From the NCBI GenBank assembly GCA_018105865.1, contig CM030868.1:1214861-1278860 (forward strand): 64,000 nt of DNA, in the 5' to 3' direction. Under the pieces are notes generated by a model. That model searched no databases, was not told where the DNA came from, and worked only from the letters and a program-made list of their open reading frames with translations. Below, one piece after another: positions 23,994-34,451 of the stretch (the first letter of the stretch is position 1; each line of letters begins with the position of its first letter). The translations under genes and the position numbers were made by a program. This DNA comes from Metaphire vulgaris (lineage: Eukaryota > Annelida > Clitellata > Crassiclitellata > Megascolecidae).

Positions 23994-26668
23994 GAGACAA
24001 TTTTTTAGTGCAGTGGGCATGGCATAGGCTAAAGTCAAAGGTGCTTTAACAAACGTCACTTGTAGGAGAAGTTAAGCAAGTAAGTGAGTCTCTAAGTTTT
24101 TCATGAATAACAAAGAAGAGTTAGATTTTTAATGTTCTTGGGCAATGAATTACATAGAATTACATTGCCACATTGAAGCCGATCTGTTGCCAAACTTTTG
24201 CAGTTTTGCAGCACTCAAACAAATTTTTTAAGAACATTGCCACTCTCAAAATATATTTTGAACGCACACTTTTTCCTTAAAGGGAACCCACTGGTGTAAA
24301 CTAGGGTGAAAAATTGTGGCCCTGCCCCAATACCTTCTCTCTTCCCTGTGGTAACCTGTCAAAAAGTGGGGGGTGGGCTCTAGCCTAGAGGTCTGATAAA
24401 AGTTTACCCCTGTGGATGGAAGGAACATAAGTAACTGTTTTGCCAAAGAGTCGTTCAGTTTGAACGTTCAAAATATTCCTCGATGAGTTGACTGGCGAAT
24501 GTTACTAGTTTATCGTTGAAATTCTTGTGTGTTTGAATTGGTTTTTAAAACAGGAGGCGCGTCAGAACGGGGAAGAAATCACGGACGATATGGAAGAGGA
24601 ATATTACCTGCGAAGGCTGGAAGCGGGACTGTTCTCCCTCCAACAGATCGATTACATCGTCCTCGAGACTTGCCTCTCCTGTTCTTCCGTGGTAAGCCTG
24701 ACCTTGGCCTTGCCCGTGACCTTGTGGGACTCTTGCCGTGCAGTCGGAGGGTAGCGGGTTCAAGTCTTACCCTAGCCACTGCCCAGTGTCCTTGGACAAG
24801 TTTTTTGCCCCCAATTGGGTTTATATAGACTGCTGGTAGAAGTGACTGAATATGCATGCAATTACAATCAGAACCCTATCAATGCACATTGATAAAAATG
24901 TCATCATCTGTTTAGGGTGTTAGGTTTTTAAGGTGTTAAGTTTTTAGGATGTTAGGGTTTTGAGCATTTTAGGTTTTTATGGGTATTAAGGTTTTTCAGT
25001 GTTAGGGTTTTAGGGTGCTGGTTTTTAGGGTGTTAGGTTTTTTAGGGTGTTAGGTTTTTAGTTAGGTTTTTTAGGGTTTTAGGTTTTTTAGGGTGTTTTT
25101 TTTAGGTTAGTTTTTTAGGTTTTTTTTTTAGGGTGTTAGGTTTTTAAGTTTTTTTTTTTTAGGTGCATGTTTTTTTGGGTTTTTGGGTTTTTTTTTTGGG
25201 TTTTAGGTTTTTATGGTGTTAGGGTTTTTTTTGGTGCTGGTTTTTTTTTTTAGGGTTTTAGGTTTTTAGGGTGTTTTTTAGGTTTTTTTTTTTAGGGTGT
25301 TAGTTTTTAGGGGTTTGGTTTTTGGGTGTTAGGTTTTTAGGGGTTTTTAGGGTGTTAGGTTTTTTTTGTTAGTTTTAGAGTTTTTAGGTTTTTTTTTGAG
25401 TGCTGGTTTTATTTTTTAGGGTGTTAGGTTTTTTAGGGTGTTAGGGTTTTGAGCATTTTAGGTTTTTAGGGGTATTAAGGTTTTTTCAGTGTTAGGGTTT
25501 TTAGTGTGCTGATTTTTAGGGTGTTAGGTTTTTAGGGTGTTAGGTTTTTGTTAGGTTTTTAGGGTGTTAGGGTTTTGAGCATGTTAGGTTTTTAGGGGTA
25601 TTAAGGTTTTTTCAGTGTTAGGGTTTTTAGGGTGCTGGTTTTTTAGGGTGTTAGGGTTTTAGGGTGTTTGGTTTTTTTGTTTTTAGGTTTTTTTTTTTTT
25701 AGGTTTTTTTTAGGTTTTTTTTTAGGTTTTTTTAGGGTGTTTTTTTTTTTTTTTACGGTGTTAGGTTTTTTTTTTTTTAGGGTTATGTTTTTAGGTTTTT
25801 TAGTTTTTTAGGTTTTCAGGTTTTTTTTTTTTTTTAGGGTGTTAGGTTTTTTAGGGTGTTAGGGTTTTGAGCATGCAGGTTTTAGGGATATTAAGGTTTT
25901 TTTTCAGTATTAGGGTTTTAGGGTGTTGGTTTTTTAGGTTGTTAGGTTTTAAATGTATTAGGGTGTTAGGGTCTTTTAAAAAGATTGTCATTCGAAATTT
26001 AATTGGATATAGTACATGTCTCTTGCATTCATCGATAGTATTCAAATTTATTATTATTATCAATAGATTTTTGCTGTATGTTATTTTATATATTTTTATA
26101 TATATTTATATAATTTTCTTTGTTTGTGTTAGGTTCGTCAGAGAGTTCTAAAGATTCTGAATCTTCGAGGTGGTTCTGTAAAGACAATCAAAAGCATTAT
26201 GCGAGGTGAACTCTTCTGCACATCGATTTCAATGGGCACAGTCCATGTATAGGTTTTCTTGATGGGGGGGGAGAGGAGGGACAATTCTTAAAGAAAAGAG
26301 CAAAAAACCTGTTTTTTAATTCATGCTTTCCTGAATGAAATAATTGTCCAGATATTTGCTACAACGTAAGAAAATCACAGATAGCTATTGCTTTAAGTAC
26401 AGTAGAATCCTACTACAACAAAATTGATCCCCTGTCATTAAAATAGTGGAGTCTGGATATTGTTGATAAAATTTTTTCTAACCCCATGAAGTGCGCTGTT
26501 ATAATGGGTTTCTACTGTATTCGGATGTTGAGAAATTATTTTGAGCCTTGCATCCATTTTGAATGATTTTTCTTTGTAGAATATGCGGGGAGCATTGGTG
26601 ATGCCTCCAATGCAGCCTCACAGAAGGCCGAGCAGGAGAAAATCTTGCAACTCGTGGACAGATTCTGA
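17156..26668 (+). CDS. CTNNBL1: Beta-catenin-like protein 1
   Basis: Nuclear armadillo-like protein of the CDC5L/PRP19 spliceosome-associated complex. Fifteen exons: 17156-17185, 17681-17857, 18353-18459, 18693-18832, 19336-19433, 20087-20180, 20648-20739, 21245-21317, 21510-21568, 22092-22240, 22887-23068, 23555-23733, 24554-24691, 26133-26205 and 26580-26668. Total 1680 nt (559 aa) against about 563 aa in human, and phase closes at every junction. The N-terminus MDVGELLSFQ is conserved. A glycine run and the basic cluster KRKRR in exon 2 fit the N-terminal nuclear signal. Helical repeats follow: IAVVDLLEEMTDI, LLVQNLDRLDESIKEEAD, PFDNNRLYCSELL, NLFDSLCSALM and LLNKFIENDHEKVDRLMELHFKYLG. The C-terminus ends ILQLVDRF. 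Introns hold several MITEs, a LINE fragment and a 1.1-kb G/T-rich repeat. Confidence 0.96.
17222..17285 (+). repeat. SINE-like 3' end, family B
   Basis: GGGCTCTTTCCGAGACTACG, then GGCGCTATATAAATTTGCG and GATTTTACTTGCC. Lies in CTNNBL1 intron 1. Confidence 0.55.
17435..17560. mobile_element. MITE family D, copy 1
   Basis: Ends GGCTGTCCATTAATTATGTC and GACGTAATTAATGGACAGCC are inverted complements, and the interior TTGACCCCTCCCC recurs inverted in the copy at 29817. Confidence 0.8.
19530..19635 (+). repeat. Dispersed repeat family L with (ATT)n head
   Basis: ATT microsatellite, then GCGACAATTTATATAGCGCA, AACTGGAGCTAAAGTCAAGA and GCGCTTTACAAATTG. Longer relatives at 23911-24220 and 61100-61460. 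Confidence 0.55.
20386..20489. repeat. (ATT)n and (GTA)n microsatellites
   Basis: A short ATT run followed after 30 bp by about 18 GTA units, in CTNNBL1 intron 6. Confidence 0.9.
20884..21072. mobile_element. MITE-like element, family G
   Basis: GGGGCGTAGCAACGTGGGG at the left, CAAATTCCTGGCTACGCCC at the right. Contains TATATCGGTATATATGCCCC, also present in the 62724 copy. Confidence 0.65.
21731..21831. mobile_element. MITE-like element, family J (GGACAAAATGTC ends)
   Basis: GGACAAAATGTCACGG at the left, CGGACATTTTGTCC at the right, with internal copies of the same motif, giving nested palindromes. CTNNBL1 intron 9. Confidence 0.65.
21893..21972. mobile_element. piggyBac-like MITE, copy 4
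   Basis: 80 bp, TTAACCTCTTAACTG to CAGTTAAGAGGTTAA; both ends carry the matching C-to-T/G-to-A change. CTNNBL1 intron 9. Confidence 0.85.
22459..22600. mobile_element. MITE family C, copy 2
   Basis: GCATCCATATAGTACGTACG and CGTACGTACTATATGGATG ends, G-rich centre. CTNNBL1 intron 10. Confidence 0.85.
23270..23535 (-). mobile_element. LINE reverse-transcriptase 3' fragment
   Basis: The minus strand encodes GRRSKGRPKRRWVDGLEEDL and MAGLNLNGKADGRHRM, the C-terminal GRP-rich, W/R-containing segment common in non-LTR retrotransposon polyproteins. It is truncated and ends within about 30 bp of the CTNNBL1 exon 12 acceptor. Clade not assigned. Confidence 0.65.
23911..24220 (+). repeat. Dispersed repeat family L with long (ATT)n
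   Basis: About 85 bp of ATT units, then GAGACAATTTTTTAGTGCAG, GGCATAGGCTAAAGTCAAAG, GTGCTTTAAC and a further 150 bp. CTNNBL1 intron 12. Confidence 0.6.
24735..24860 (+). repeat. tRNA-derived SINE-like fragment
   Basis: GGTAGCGGGTTCAAGTCTTA contains a B-box-like GGTTCAAGTC. It is followed by GCCCAGTGTCCTTGGACAAG, a segment found in many animal SINEs. It starts about 45 bp after the exon 13 donor of CTNNBL1. Confidence 0.55.
24912..25972 (+). repeat. Degenerate G/T-only repeat (TTAGGGTGTTAGGTTTT)n
   Basis: About 1.06 kb built from variants of AGGGTGTTAGGTTTTT with long T runs and scattered TTAGGG. C is almost absent on this strand. Longer phrases such as TTTGAGCATTTTAGG and TTAAGGTTTTTTCAG recur at roughly 0.1-0.5 kb spacing, so a higher-order unit is present. 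It fills most of CTNNBL1 intron 13. Confidence 0.9.
26400..26517. mobile_element. pogo-like MITE
   Basis: CAGTAGAATCCTACTACAAC at the left and TATAATGGGTTTCTACTG at the right, flanked by TA on both sides. CTNNBL1 intron 14. Confidence 0.7.
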
Positions 26669-27778
26669 GAATTTTGGGACAAATTTAGAAATTTTGTCTT
26701 TTGCATCGGACAGTCAAGTTGTCAGAGCAGCGTCTTATGCGGTGTTAAATTCTGACATTTTACAAAGATTTGCTTAAAAATTTTCTGATTACACTATGTT
26801 ACATTATGATTATGCTTATTGCAGTTAAGTCTTGGAACAAGCATTGTGTGTTTGAGCAATTGGTCAAAGGTGTTAGTTATTTTTGTATCTTTCAATCTGG
26901 GGTTAAAATTACATGTAACATAGAGAAGGTAAAATTGGGCAAAATACTACAGTGCATGCAATAGTAAAAAGTTTGATCTAGATTTCTGTCAGTTTTCTTG
27001 ACAGCTGTGTATTTTTAAAGTATTGAATAGGCAAAAACGAGACAGATGCTCTTATGTGAGTTTGACTGTACTATTTCATTCTTTATTTTGTTAAAGATCT
27101 TGATTTATGTGCAGTGGAGTTAGTGGACTGAAAAATGTTAGTGCTGGACATTGTTGATTCATACCATCAAACTGATGCTGAAGAAATTACAGTACTATAT
27201 GATATGTCTAAACAAGTTTGCTTACAGTTTTTTTTCTGGTTATGAACTACACCAGTGGTTGGGTCCCTAGGAAGCCTTCCAGTGGAGTTCTTCCTTCCAG
27301 GGGAGCCGTGAATTGTTACAAATTGTAATTTTCTTTTTTTTGCTTGTCATTTGGGTCTTTTGTTACCAATTATTTCCCAAAAAGTGCTATTTCACAAAGT
27401 GTTCTTGTTCAAATTTGACACGGGAGCATTGGGGAAAATCTGGACTTGGCATGGGAGCTGCAGATCGAAAAACTTTGGCAACCACTGGATTACACGTTTG
27501 TTACTGGTCAGAGTCTACTCTAATGCTGCCAACCAATGCCCTGAAACAGTCTAGAAAACTGTTTAAACATCTAGTAGAAACCAGGAGATTTTGGGAGTAT
27601 TAGATTTATGGGCACTTTTAGCATTACAGCCACAATGCCTTGGTCATTGTACGAAAACAAGGCTGAGTTGGAACCAATTTAGTTTGAGAAATCTTTCCTG
27701 AAAGGAACAAAAATAGTTTCTTTAATACTTGATGAGATTAAAGATTAGTAAATCATCTTGTGTGTGTGTGTGCTTGTC

Positions 27779-27881
27779 TGACCTGATATCCTGGATTTGA
27801 CCTGGATCTTGTGCTATTATGCTTTTGTGTGCCATCAGCAGATGCTTCTGTGCATTATGAAGTGGCGCTATAGAAGTTTAG
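27779..27881 (+). repeat. SINE-like repeat, family A
   Basis: CTGACCTGATATCCTGGATT, GTGCCATCAGCAGATGCTTC, then GTGGCGCTATAGAAGTTTA. Confidence 0.65.
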
Positions 27882-27980
27882 GGTTAGATTACGTGACCCT
27901 AGGTCAGGGCTGGTTGAGGTTGACAACTTCGGCAGACCCAAGGATGGAAGCAATTTCAAGTTGTCCATTATAGTTTCATA

Positions 27981-28028
27981 CAATATGGATCGTGGTTAAT
28001 ATGGATCGTGGTTAATATGGATCGTGGT
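27981..28028. repeat. 16-bp tandem triplication
   Basis: Three copies of ATATGGATCGTGGTTA. Confidence 0.9.
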
Positions 28029-28565
28029 TATTCAAATGTGTTAGACCTGATAATGCATAATGGACAGCAAAACCATGGATCCTCAAATATCTTAACTCTG
28101 TTGTGGTAACTGTAATTAATTTCTCATTTGACATAATTGCTTCAGGGTCATGCCTAATTGGCCGATTGTCTTGCTAGGCAATGTGCCTTGGGCATTCCAA
28201 CGAGCTGTAATTACTAATTGGTGTACAGTATTTGTGAGATAAAAATACCTTTTCTTCCTGGTTCGGTTTTTGTGAAAAGTCGACTCGTCGATGTATTCCA
28301 CCAATCAATAATCTTGGTATGTAAATAATTTTCGTAATCACTTTTAGTTTTTAAAATGTTTGTGTAAAGACGTGTGTCCTTTTCAAAACAAATAGCGATT
28401 ATGTTGGCTCAGGGTACCAGAAATGTGTGTTTAAAAGGACATTTTTGATTGCCTTGCATTGATTATCATGTGATCTTTTTATGTCATGGTTTCTATTTTC
28501 TTGTTTGAATTTTGTGCATTATAACATTTAATTATAATTTATTTCTTTGATTAGTTTTTTTAAAT

Positions 28566-28626
28566 CATGGACATTCAGTGGTTCTTACACAGGGCAGACC
28601 CTACTGAACCACTTTAAACTCTGTTC

Positions 28627-28679
<53 letters not shown>

Positions 28680-28680
28680 G
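28566..28680 (-). repeat. SINE-like repeat, family C, with (ATT)n
   Basis: CAGTGGTTCTTACACAGGGC, CCCTACTGAACCACTTTAAA, then about 17 ATT units. Relatives at 29178, 35665, 38700 and 55980. Confidence 0.65.
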
Positions 28681-28855
28681 CTACAGATTAAAAGAAAAAA
28701 TTATCAGAAGGCTGGTTGGATGCAATCCCATTAAAAATAACATTTGGATAAATGAATGTCTTTATTATTGGTTGGTCACATTTTGTATGCTAACATTATA
28801 AATCCTGTTTAAATATCCGTGTTTTTTATTTGTACTTAGGTCGGATAATACCAGC

Positions 28856-31307
28856 ATGATGGTCGTACTGTATGATGTCGTATCGTTTTTAACGGTCTTT
28901 TGCCTAATCCTGTTGCATCAATCGGATGCTTTTCAACCTTGTCAAACGTCGAAACCTCTGCCAAATTCCAGTGAGTACGTGAAGCTATTTTTATGTGTAT
29001 TATTATTAATGTGTATTATAATTATACTATTATATGCAGTGCATAATATGTAACTGGGAGCTGGGTGGAGACAGATAGAGACAGAGATCAGTCGATCTGT
29101 AATTAGTTTTCCTTACCAAATACAACAACTAAACATATATTTATATTGTTGTATTACAGTAAAACTTCATTATAATAACATAACAATAATAACAAGGTTT
29201 AAAGTGGTTCAGGAGGGTTTGCCCTTTGTGAGAACCACTGTTATAAGGGACTAGGTTATAACGTATACTTGGTTATAACGTATTTCAATGTACGTTCCCG
29301 TGTGGTGCGTTACCATATTGGATATAACGTACCTCGGATAAAAGAGACTCAATTTTACAGACCCGTTAAGTGTGCTATAACAAAGCTCTAGTGTACATGA
29401 TTTGGATTTGGGTTTCCACCTTGTTCTAATTTCTCTTATTTCCAGAAAATTTTTGGCTGAATTAGATTTTCGAAAGTAAAGCTTTTGGCCGTCGGTTTGA
29501 GCAGATCTGAGGATGATCTAGTTGTGTACACTTCTGTTGATTGTTGATTTTCTCTAGCCGTGCACTTTGTCAATCCTCATGACCTGGTGTCTGAAGTATG
29601 CGGATGCTTGGAAATGGCTTTGAAATTCCAGTGTTGCATGACTTCGTATACTTCTGTCCAGTGGTTTCACCTTAAGGACGGAGAATGGCGCGACTTTCTC
29701 GATACTGACAGGTACCCTGGGCCGACCCTTTCGTAGTTCATAGCCCGGGGGGCCATTTACAAATTTTATAGTCCTCAGTTTCCCATAACTCTTAATGTGA
29801 ATCCATGCAGAGCTTCGGGGCTGTCCATTAATTACATCAACAAAATGGGGTGGAGGGTTTCGGGAAAGTTTGACAGTTGACAGAGGGGAGGGGTCAAGCA
29901 AAGTTGATGTCAGCAATTTCATTGTTTACAAATAATCGAAAAGGTTGGAAATGTCATGGAATACTATTTATTGCAACAGATAAGAACCCTGATAATCAAA
30001 AAAAGGTCATCACCACCACATTTTGACACTTGATGAGCAAAAAAAGGGGGAAAGGTTATCACCACAAAAAATAACCTTCTAAATCTTTTAGTGAAACCTG
30101 TCACTGATCTTAGGGGATGGGTCAAATGTTTTTGACATAATTATAGGACAGTTGTTGACAAGGGGAGGGGTCAAAATTTGTTGACATAATTAATGGACAG
30201 TCCCTTAAGAGAATTACAAAAAATATTTCATATAGGCTTATTGTTATTTTTTGACCCCCTTTTAAAGCAGAGGCCCAGGCAAGGTGGCCCATCTGGGCCA
30301 CCTGTAATAGGGCCTGATCCTGGACACTATTCATCAACTCTTCTTTTTGGTACTCATTTGGAGGCATTTATCGATTGGCTGTAGAGTCAAATGTGATGTC
30401 AGTTGAGCGGTATGTAAACTAGTCGTGGTGAATTGCTAGGACGGGTTCAAACCCACAACCCAGCGGTTGAATAGTGTAGGGTTTCTTGTCACTGTGCTGT
30501 GTTGTTTAACTTGTTTCTAGAAGATACGGAGAAGATGATAACCAAACCGCCATCTTGAAATGTGCATGGGATCAAGGCTTTGATGATGGGACATACAAAT
30601 GTGTTGGTTATGGACTGTCACCTGGTGACAAAATCAGTCATACATTAAACGTTACACTCAAGGGTATTTTCGTATTCACTTAGCTTCACATACTCATTTA
30701 TAACTATATTTCATAAAATAATTTGGCATATTTATTTTGAGAAGATAGTGAAGTCATTTCACAAATTATCTGAATTGGAAATTATGAGAGATGATTATTG
30801 TAATAAGGATTTTAAATTCATTCAAAAATAGTATTGCCTGGTGAAACCTTATAAGACACTGATGCAGATGTGCTTATAAGAATAAGCAGATACTACTGTA
30901 CTACTTTCTAAAGCGCTACATAAATTTATGAGATTTTACCTATTTACTTACTTACTTACTTTGCAATTGTTGCATAATTTTTTTCCTTATTAGCATGTCC
31001 AAATATTGAGAATGGACCTCCAGTACCATTTATCCCAGATAGTCCAAAGACTGACTTCAAGTTTTCGCTGCTAGAAATTGCCAGCGTTATGTGCGGTGCA
31101 ATATTTGGAACGCAGTGCGATAAGGAATCGGGTGGCACGTACTGCACCATGAACTGGACAAGGATTGGTGATCGCCCACGTCAATTCCAGAATGCAGTAG
31201 TGACGACTCCATTCAGAGAATCTGCTATAAGAACAATGCACCGTGGGTGACTTGTAAATTAGGGGCCATCCATAAGTGACATAACGCGTTTGAAAATATT
31301 TATTATA

Positions 31308-31343
<36 letters not shown>

Positions 31344-31598
31344 GTTGAAACAATATTCAGAAACTTTTTCAAATTCTTTTTTAAAATGAAGTGTATGATA
31401 ATTATAAGTGTAAAATACGTTCAATTCTGCAGTAACATAAACATTGCGATATTACTAAAAATATTTAGTATTATGTGATGTCACATTTCTGGAACCCCAT
31501 CGCCTATCGTCAAATTTGTGGGGGTCTGACTTTTTGTGACAACGTGTGATAAGGGGTAAAACTGCCAAAATCAAGTGACATCATTTATGGATGGCCCC

Positions 31599-31657
<59 letters not shown>

Positions 31658-34420
31658 TTAAAGTAATTTATAATGGAATTTGAAAATGATTTGCTTTTCA
31701 TGATTTGGAAATGAAAAATTGAAAGAAAAATATTTGGTATTTCAAATATAATTGCATAAATTAATGTATATAATTTGTGTTTGTGTAAAATTAGCACCGG
31801 GCTAGTTTTTTGTCAACTAGCAAAATGCCAAATATTACCCAAATTCATTGCACTGAATTGATGTTTGATTTTCTGGAAGGGCCTCCCCGGCGAAATTTTA
31901 CAATTCTGGGACGAGTTACCTGAACCCTCTTCACTACTTTTTTTGAAAAACCTACCACCCCTCTCCACTCCTTTTTTTGAAAAACCTACCACCCCCTCTC
32001 CACTCCTTTTTTGAAAAACCTACCACTCCCTTTCCACTCCTTTTTTTGAAAAACCTACCACATACTAAAATACTGAAAATCAGGTGTTGTTGAATGCCGT
32101 AATTGTTTTATCTCAGGAGATCAAGTGTGAATGATATGACAACAGTTCTACATATTGGTCGGGTTACAGAATCGGATTTTGGCACTTACGTGTGCTCAAT
32201 GCACAATAAGTACGGGACCACTATTAGGACAATTGTTATTTCTGAAAAAGGCAAGTACAATATTTACAAATTTCAATTTGACCTTCTGCTAATGAAGCTC
32301 TTACACTGCCGTTTCAGTTTGTCCTGAGATATCACAAAAAATCCAATCACTGGATATCACACACTTAAGACAGTATTCAGGGTTTGGGTGAGCCTTGTGC
32401 ATGGGCACAAACCTGGTCAGAAAAAATGGTCGTGTCCTAATTTTTTCCTCAGTTGATGAACTTTTTTGCTGTTTTTACTTTTGACAATAAAATAAACCAT
32501 GGTTTTTGTTATTTCATAGCCAAAATACACCCATGTCCATGCCCATAGGGACACGACCTTCCTGAAAAACACCCATGTCAGGACACTAGGGACAAAGCCA
32601 TGTTTGCACCCTTGCCTTGTGTGGTATAAATAGTTGATTTTCATATCTTGCCTGCATTTTGTAAAATAAAATTTTATGTTGTATGTGAGTTTGTATGTGA
32701 CTGGTTTACTGTTTGTAAGCAGATAAGATTGTGAGTTACGTTCTGCAAAGAGTCATGATTGGCATTCTTTGCTCTGCCGTTGTGTTTGCCGTAATTGGCG
32801 CGATTGTCTACTGGCACAAATGGGAACTTCGAATAAGATGGAATGTGCTCAAGCACAACCTTCCGGGAAACACTAGTGAGTCATATTGCATCATGTACTA
32901 TAATTAGCATTGTTTTCATTTACACATGATATTCATATACATATTCATATATGATATTCATAGTGCCAGAATAATTTCATCACTTTAATTTTAAATCTCG
33001 TACGTTGCTTATCGTTTGGACTTTATTTGTATCTGAAGATGTCTTACTTGTCTTTAACTTAGTTAACAAACGAAGAAAGAATATTCTCTTGCTTCATACG
33101 AGTTCAACGAGGATCGACCAGAGCTTTGCCAGATACTGCAGCGGCAAACTTCAAAACTTTGGATACAATGTTGTCATTGAAAACGATATAGACGGTGGTC
33201 GAGGTAAGGTTAGGTCAGCTTCTTGAATTACATGCCACATTGTACTTTGACATATCTTAACCTGTGTGTTTACAAAATGGCTTTATCCCAACAGCTATGC
33301 ATCAATCGTACTGTAAATATCACATATACTAAATGTTGGCAAATGTTAGTGAAAATATTTGCCTCTGTGTGTACTCAATTTGATGCCTTGCAATACAAAG
33401 AATAAACTCTTGGGGAGTCTGTTAACAAAATAAAGTGCAACTTGCACTTTATTTGTGATGTTTGCTTATAAAAATGAATATATGACGGCCAATTGTAACT
33501 GGAACCTTTAAATACAATAATAGTCTGGATTACAACAGTAACTGTCAAAGCACCCTTGTTTTGTGCACTAACTCACTTACGGCACTATAGAAAATTGTCT
33601 GACAATATTTAATATACTCTCTCCCTGGCTTCCAATTCATTGAGTTTGTTCAGATCCAGACTTAAAACACATCTCTTTCAATTGGCTTTTCCTTCATAGT
33701 CGGTCTTACTCTTTCCCTCTGACTGATCTCTGGAATGACTTGGTCTTTTGCGGATGGATTTAAAGTACCATCGATTGATACCCTTAGGTATTAGAACTGG
33801 CGCTATACATGTTCATTATTATTATTATTATGTATTATATACTGAATGATTATCCTTGCAGTTGCATTAATTAATGTATTAACTAAATAGAACTACATAT
33901 TTAGGTACAGTATTTGCCACTGATTATGAATTTCTAAAAATATTTTAAAATCCAATGTTCTATATTTATACAAAACACAGATGTAATTGGCGAATGGCAC
34001 GACAAAGCAAAGGTGTGTGGCAGCATCATTGTGCTCCTTTCGCCCGATTTCCTTACAGACGAAGACCAGCGGTGTCGTCTGCCTCTCAGCAGCATCATAC
34101 GCAGTGAGGCCAACATCAGTTTCTTGCTCCTAAATGTCAGCGTTCAACATCACGCGGGATTCTTCTGGACAGACCATGCAATCACCGATCGGACCAATGA
34201 CGATCCAATCCTAACGAAACTATCCAAAGACTTGAGCGTCGCGTTAAAGATGAAGAAAAAGTTCGAGTATCCCATCCCGGTCGATCCAAGTCAGTTTTTG
34301 GATACCATTTGGGGAAGTCTGGAGGTGCTGCACCAAAACGAGGTGCGAGCCTTTTGGGAAAAGCTGATGTGGTCCCTTCCTCAACAAGAAGAGTCAGATC
34401 CACTTTTGCAAACAACTTAA
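28856..34420 (+). CDS. Two-Ig transmembrane receptor with SEFIR/TIR-like cytoplasmic domain
   Basis: Exons 28856-28970, 29558-29711, 30521-30663, 30994-31246, 32117-32250, 32723-32875, 33063-33203 and 33981-34420; 1533 nt (510 aa), phase closes throughout. Exon 1 encodes a signal peptide (hydrophobic VVSFLTVFCLILL). Exons 2-3 form one Ig-like domain (QCC...VQWFHLK, then DDGTYKCVGYG). Exons 4-5 form a second (ASVMCGAIF, YCTMNWTRIGD, DFGTYVCSMHN). Exon 6 carries the membrane helix MIGILCSAVVFAVIGAIVYW. Exons 7-8 hold the cytoplasmic domain: KNILLLHTSSTRIDQSF, FGYNVVIEND, a conserved Trp in GEWHDKAK, then CGSIIVLLSPDFL. This pattern fits SEFIR (IL-17 receptor type) better than TIR, because the TIR box-2 RDxxPG motif is missing. 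Likely role: immune or cytokine signalling at the cell surface. Intron 5 uses a GC donor. There may be an upstream non-coding exon. Confidence 0.85.
29178..29245 (+). repeat. SINE-like repeat, family C
   Basis: AACAAGGTTTAAAGTGGTTC, then GGGTTTGCCCTTTGTGAGAA and CCACTGTTATAA. Followed at 29255-29395 by the GTTATAACGTATACT repeat also seen at 3505. Confidence 0.6.
29817..30205. mobile_element. MITE family D, composite copy
   Basis: Begins CGGGGCTGTCCATTAATTAC and ends GACATAATTAATGGACAGTC. Two TTGAC-rich GGGGAGGGGTCAA blocks lie inside. Longer than the 17435 copy, so either a longer family member or a nested insertion. Intron 2 of the receptor gene. Confidence 0.7.
30415..30475. repeat. tRNA-like fragment with B-box
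   Basis: CGGGTTCAAACCCACAACC contains a palindromic B-box-like GGTTCAAACCC. No cloverleaf can be drawn around it, so it is probably a SINE fragment rather than a tRNA gene. Confidence 0.35.
30893..30961 (+). repeat. SINE-like 3' end, family B, (CTTA)n tail
   Basis: AAAGCGCTACATAAATTTAT, GAGATTTTACC, then TTACTTACTTACTTT. Confidence 0.65.
31261..31600. mobile_element. MITE family E with internal (ATT)n
   Basis: AGGGGCCATCCATAAGTGAC at the left and GTGACATCATTTATGGATGG plus CCCCTT at the right are inverted complements. An (ATT)n tract sits inside near the left arm and an (AAT)n run (31602-31660) abuts the right end. Receptor intron 4, starting 15 bp after the exon 4 donor. Confidence 0.75.
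31930..32062. repeat. About 36-bp tandem repeat, four copies
   Basis: Four units with the shared core TTTTTTGAAAAACCTACCAC and a CTCTCCACTCC linker. The array ends 55 bp before the acceptor of receptor exon 5. Confidence 0.9.
33617..33830 (+). mobile_element. LINE 3' end (RT C-terminus plus 3' UTR, ATT tail)
   Basis: The plus strand encodes SNSLSLFRSRLKTHLFQLAF followed by PS and a stop, the typical C-terminal end of CR1/L2/Rex-type reverse-transcriptase polyproteins. A 3' UTR with CTGATCTCTGGAATGACTTG and GGTATTAGAACTGGCGCTAT and an ATT tail follows. Severely 5'-truncated, in receptor intron 7. Confidence 0.75.
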
Positions 34421-34451
34421 ACTGACTTACAACGTAATAGTTGAGTTTGTA

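Larger units (their letters stand above)
26669..28855. other. Intergenic interval, repeats only
   Basis: No exon recognised between the CTNNBL1 stop and the receptor start. It holds a family A SINE (27779-27881), a 16-bp triplication (27981-28028) and a family C SINE-like copy with (ATT)n (28566-28680). An acceptor-like TACTTAG directly precedes 28841, so the first receptor exon shown may follow a 5' UTR intron. Confidence 0.55.

Noticed and set aside
24746..24790. Possible tRNA gene (B-box-like sequences here, at 4407 and at 30440)
   Set aside because: No cloverleaf or A box at the right spacing; the context is that of tRNA-derived SINE fragments.
24912..25972. Internal telomere array
   Set aside because: TTAGGG occurs only within degenerate AGGGTGTTAGGTTTT phrases, not as a regular hexamer array, and the region lies inside a conserved gene.
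29554..29922. 122-aa minus-strand frame
   Set aside because: Antisense to the first Ig exon of the receptor and part of a MITE.
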